Below, in pieces: positions 12,101 to 13,353 of a stretch of 13,353 nt of DNA (its first letter is position 1; every line of letters begins with the position of its first letter). Below the pieces are notes generated by a model. That model worked only from the letters and a program-made list of their open reading frames with translations, did no database searches and was not told where the DNA came from. Source of the stretch: Actinomycetota bacterium. GTDB lineage: Bacteria; Actinomycetota; Acidimicrobiia; Acidimicrobiales; JAHWLA01. The stretch lies in the NCBI GenBank assembly GCA_019347595.1, contig JAHWLA010000048.1, positions 1 to 13,353 of the forward strand. Direction: 5' to 3'. A program made the translations under genes and the position numbers.

Positions 12101-13353
12101 GTCGTAGGCGAAGTTGCGGGTGCGGCCTGTGGTGGCCTCGGAGGTGACCCTCCGGCCCGCCGATTTGGTGTACGTCCACGACGACGTGCTCATGCCCGGA
12201 CCGGCGTGGCTCAGCGAGGTGACGTCGCCCCGGTTGGCGTCGTAGCCCGTGGTCGTGACCACCCCGTTGGGCCGCGTCGTCGTGGTCGGCCGGCCCGACG
12301 TGGCGTCGTAGCCGTAGATCGTCGTACGGGCCGCGCCCGACAGCCATTCGCTCGACGACGTCAGGCGCCCGGCGCTGTTGTAGGCGTCCTCGACGATCTT
12401 CTTCTCTGTGCCGCCGGGCACGGTGCGGTGCACGGCGAGCGGTCTGCCGACCTGGTCGTAGGTGCGGCGCGTCACCGTCCCGTGCTCGTCGGTGTACGAC
12501 CACGTGCGGCCGAGGAGGTCGAGCTTTTCGACGGTCGAGCGCGTTGTGCCCGCCGAGTCGACGTAGTTCGTCGTGACCTGGCCGGCCGTCGAGTGCACGA
12601 CTGTGGTCGTCTTGTTGGAGAAGTCCGTCGAACTGACCGAGCGGCCGCGGCTGTCGTACGTCGTGCACATCCACCGCGGGTCGCCGTCGATCTTCGTCCC
12701 GACCACCCGGTGCAGCGCGTCGTACACCACCCGCCGGGTGATGGCAGCCCCTGTCGCCGGCGCGGGGCCGGTCTCGGACTTCTGCATGCCGACGGCCGCG
12801 ATGCCGCCGCACTCGTTCGCCGGGGCCGCCTCGCCCGACGCGTAGTAGACGAACGTCGTGGCATTGCCCTTGGGGAGGGCCGTGCTCGTGCGGCGGAAGT
12901 AGCCGGTGCCCGGCGCCTCGTAGTTGGTGACGGTGCGCAGGTTCAGCTCGGAGGTCCCTGTCCCGTCGTCGGGGTCGGCCACCGCTGCGGTGGCATGCCC
13001 GTACTCGGGCCGGGCGTACTCGGTGGCGGCCTTCTTGCCGTCGTGGTCGACGGTCGAGGTGACGAGGCCGTAGTGCGGGGCCAGGTAGTCGCCGGGGACG
13101 ACCTGCTCGGCGGCGCCGGGCGGTGTCCACGACAGCGTCAGGTTGGCTGCCGAGGTCGCCTCGAAGTAGTCGATGCGGATGCGCTTGCGGCTGTTGGCCG
13201 CCGAGCTCACCGTGCTCGTCGTGCGGCACTTCGTGCCTGTCAGGATCCAGTCGTCGATGAGCTTGCTGTCGTCGACGAACAGGCGCACGCCGTCGTCGGC
13301 GCACAGCTTGAGCCCGTAGGTGCCGGCCTGGGGGAACTGGATGTCGCCCGTGA
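8750..13353 (-). CDS. RHS/YD-repeat polymorphic toxin with PA14 domain; 5' end off the right edge
   Basis: The window holds 1533 residues of a secreted or surface RHS protein, whose YD repeats form a shell that encloses a C-terminal toxin. Reading from the right edge: the C-terminal half of a PA14 lectin-like domain (GTYGLKLCADDGVRLFVDDS, then RIRIDYFEATSAANLTLSW, 13351-13110). YD repeats come next (YDALHRVVG, YDSRGR, YDQVGRPLAV, YDANTNR, YTYDGHGNMTQ; about 12980-11905). PPC-like beta-sandwich modules span about 11900-9740. YD repeats resume (ITYDANDHATSIDDG), leading to the RHS core (GVRLYDPGLGRFTSVDPVEG, 9300-9230) and a 141-residue effector tail. The usual D-P-x-G before the tail reads DLMG. 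The start, any signal peptide and the secretion route lie outside the window. It sits first in an operon with the small membrane protein. Confidence 0.93.
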   Translation of the reverse strand, partial: TGDIQFPQAGTYGLKLCADDGVRLFVDDSKLIDDWILTGTKCRTTSTVSSAANSRKRIRIDYFEATSAANLTLSWTPPGAAEQVVPGDYLAPHYGLVTSTVDHDGKKAATEYARPEYGHATAAVADPDDGTGTSELNLRTVTNYEAPGTGYFRRTSTALPKGNATTFVYYASGEAAPANECGGIAAVGMQKSETGPAPATGAAITRRVVYDALHRVVGTKIDGDPRWMCTTYDSRGRSVSSTDFSNKTTTVVHSTAGQVTTNYVDSAGTTRSTVEKLDLLGRTWSYTDEHGTVTRRTYDQVGRPLAVHRTVPGGTEKKIVEDAYNSAGRLTSSSEWLSGAARTTIYGYDATSGRPTTTTRPNGVVTTTGYDANRGDVTSLSHAGPGMSTSSWTYTKSAGRRVTSEATTGRTRNFAYDGAGRLATTTEGATTRNYAYDANTNRCARATSCATPTYTYDNADRVTSSPEYSSYTYDGHGNMTQATPRTQPPAGSIDQTFALDPANPSSFEIVAGQAGTVSAALGWTSSVPTYTSDTVTGTLGAGATRTTTVPVDGMSYVTSDLTWTQGTRTGSRTLSGTVSPGSPSTTTLPVTATGTISASTNWGTSTSSGAWSGSVGNLGQEDRTFTVSANGTISASLTWPSAVPNPNLDLELLTGGTVVASSTELTGNSEAIVHSVTGLGAFPATRTYTLRVKAIGAGSSWNMSGTWPVTADVDLELYNPSGTRVAQATGSSSKPESLSYSVTAGNTGTYSVKVLSKDHSASLSSGSATFPELAHADLTLNLKNPSDTTVATTRSATGAASLTYRAASGGSHTLQIVNNSSDVSVPSLSMPWSATTQATDTWSGTDVPAAGTRSQSVSLDGDGWVTSDLTWTRGTRTRTDSLSGTLSAGGNTTRTLAATATGTISASTDWASSTTSASWNKTVANLGQNDESLVVSANGNVSASLSWPSAVPNPNLDLELLDPAGTVVASSTALTGNSESISYNVTGLGAYPASRTYTLRVKAVGAGSSYSLSATWAVTADVDLELYSPSGTRVAQATGTTTKPESLSYSVTSGNTGNYTLKIVSKNHSASFTGSASYPELTYANTTLRLKNPSGTTAATATSSSGSLTLNHRATVGGTWTLQVVNNSTDLAIPSFSATTRVPRTHTTTVLQLKNATGIVVAENASADRPKSLSTSVSPGKYFLVVTPSGGGGTATLTGSYPGRPGRQLITYDANDHATSIDDGATVVAETLSPSGRVIRRTVRDAATSEVREDVYVGYADGGDSPAYTTPVVAGTLTTYLSGVVYSGTNAAWQHTNIHGDVVGTTDAAGALTAVPTADEFGMGTTPASRLGWLGGHGRFSVGGSLGLVRMGVRLYDPGLGRFTSVDPVEGGSANDYDYVDGDPVNGFDLMGTHNADTGWCNKKQAAKHPSRIRRCRIVKRLADAALAEAARLYPRETLHNGIGDAFRHCMWSAQMTISLGWRDAKGFADRHEHTGDHNKKSPQPRAERKMDQYNNAKGREIGKQLRGKPNAMARAVSECRHSASYGGLQLRP
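9945..11760 (-). repeat. Tandem duplication (period about 0.93 kb) within the RHS gene
   Basis: Two in-frame copies, about 10865-11760 and 9945-10825, line up with an offset of 927 bases (924 near the left end). Examples are TRVAQATG, PSAVPNPNLDLELL and VTADVDLELY in each. By eye much of the DNA is around 85-90% identical. Each copy contains about three beta-sandwich units of the PPC (pre-peptidase C-terminal) kind, shown by D-L-x-L-x-x-P-S-G-T-x-V-A and aromatic Y-x-L-R/K-V endings. One further single unit (TTTVLQLKNATGIVVAENAS) follows at about 9890-9770. Confidence 0.85.

Noticed and set aside
9687..13304. 1205-codon minus-strand frame within the RHS gene
   Set aside because: Second open frame caused by GC bias; His/Arg/Gly/Pro-rich, while the adjacent frame holds PA14, YD and RHS core motifs.

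Overview
The window is very GC-rich. Starts are GTG or ATG behind clear GGAGG-type Shine-Dalgarno sites, and neighbouring genes are joined by GTGA, ATGA or TGATG overlaps. Together with the protein families (large serine recombinase, IS481-type transposase, PA14/YD-repeat RHS protein) this points to a high-GC actinobacterium. Acidimicrobiia is a possible home, but this is inference and cannot be settled from the window.

Left part (1-2400): an integrative-element module on the minus strand. It holds a large serine recombinase that runs off the left edge. A small translationally coupled reading frame lies just upstream and appears frameshifted in a run of six G. About 650 bases without a gene follow, carrying a long inverted repeat and a cluster of stem-loops. 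Then comes a strong hairpin terminator that closes a two-gene minus-strand operon: a 95-residue helical protein and a 76-residue helix-turn-helix regulator.

Centre (2389-5655): a plus-strand operon of three overlapping genes of unknown function. It encodes a 154-residue small protein, a 223-residue protein with two Cys/His clusters that look metal-binding, and a 709-residue protein with four N-terminal membrane helices and a long helical cytoplasmic part. A perfect palindrome matching the Gram-positive LexA/SOS box lies at the promoter, which may drive a leaderless transcript. This SOS-controlled cassette is the best candidate here for an undescribed system.

Middle right (5735-8324): a near-identical 39-bp direct repeat brackets an IS481-family element with multi-iteron ends and a DUF4258/YgiT-type toxin-antitoxin pair on the minus strand. 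The right repeat copy overlaps the 3' end of a second, truncated serine recombinase. The block therefore looks like the worn remains of one or more recombinase-borne insertions.

Right part (8487-13353): a minus-strand polymorphic-toxin locus. A very large RHS/YD-repeat protein with part of a PA14 domain (its 5' end lies beyond the window) ends in the RHS core motif and a 141-residue tail that looks like a DUF6973-type effector. Its stop codon overlaps, as ATGA, the start of an 88-residue two-helix membrane protein that is the likely immunity partner. About 2.2 kb of PPC-like beta-sandwich modules, mostly a 0.93-kb tandem duplication, interrupts the YD-repeat shell.
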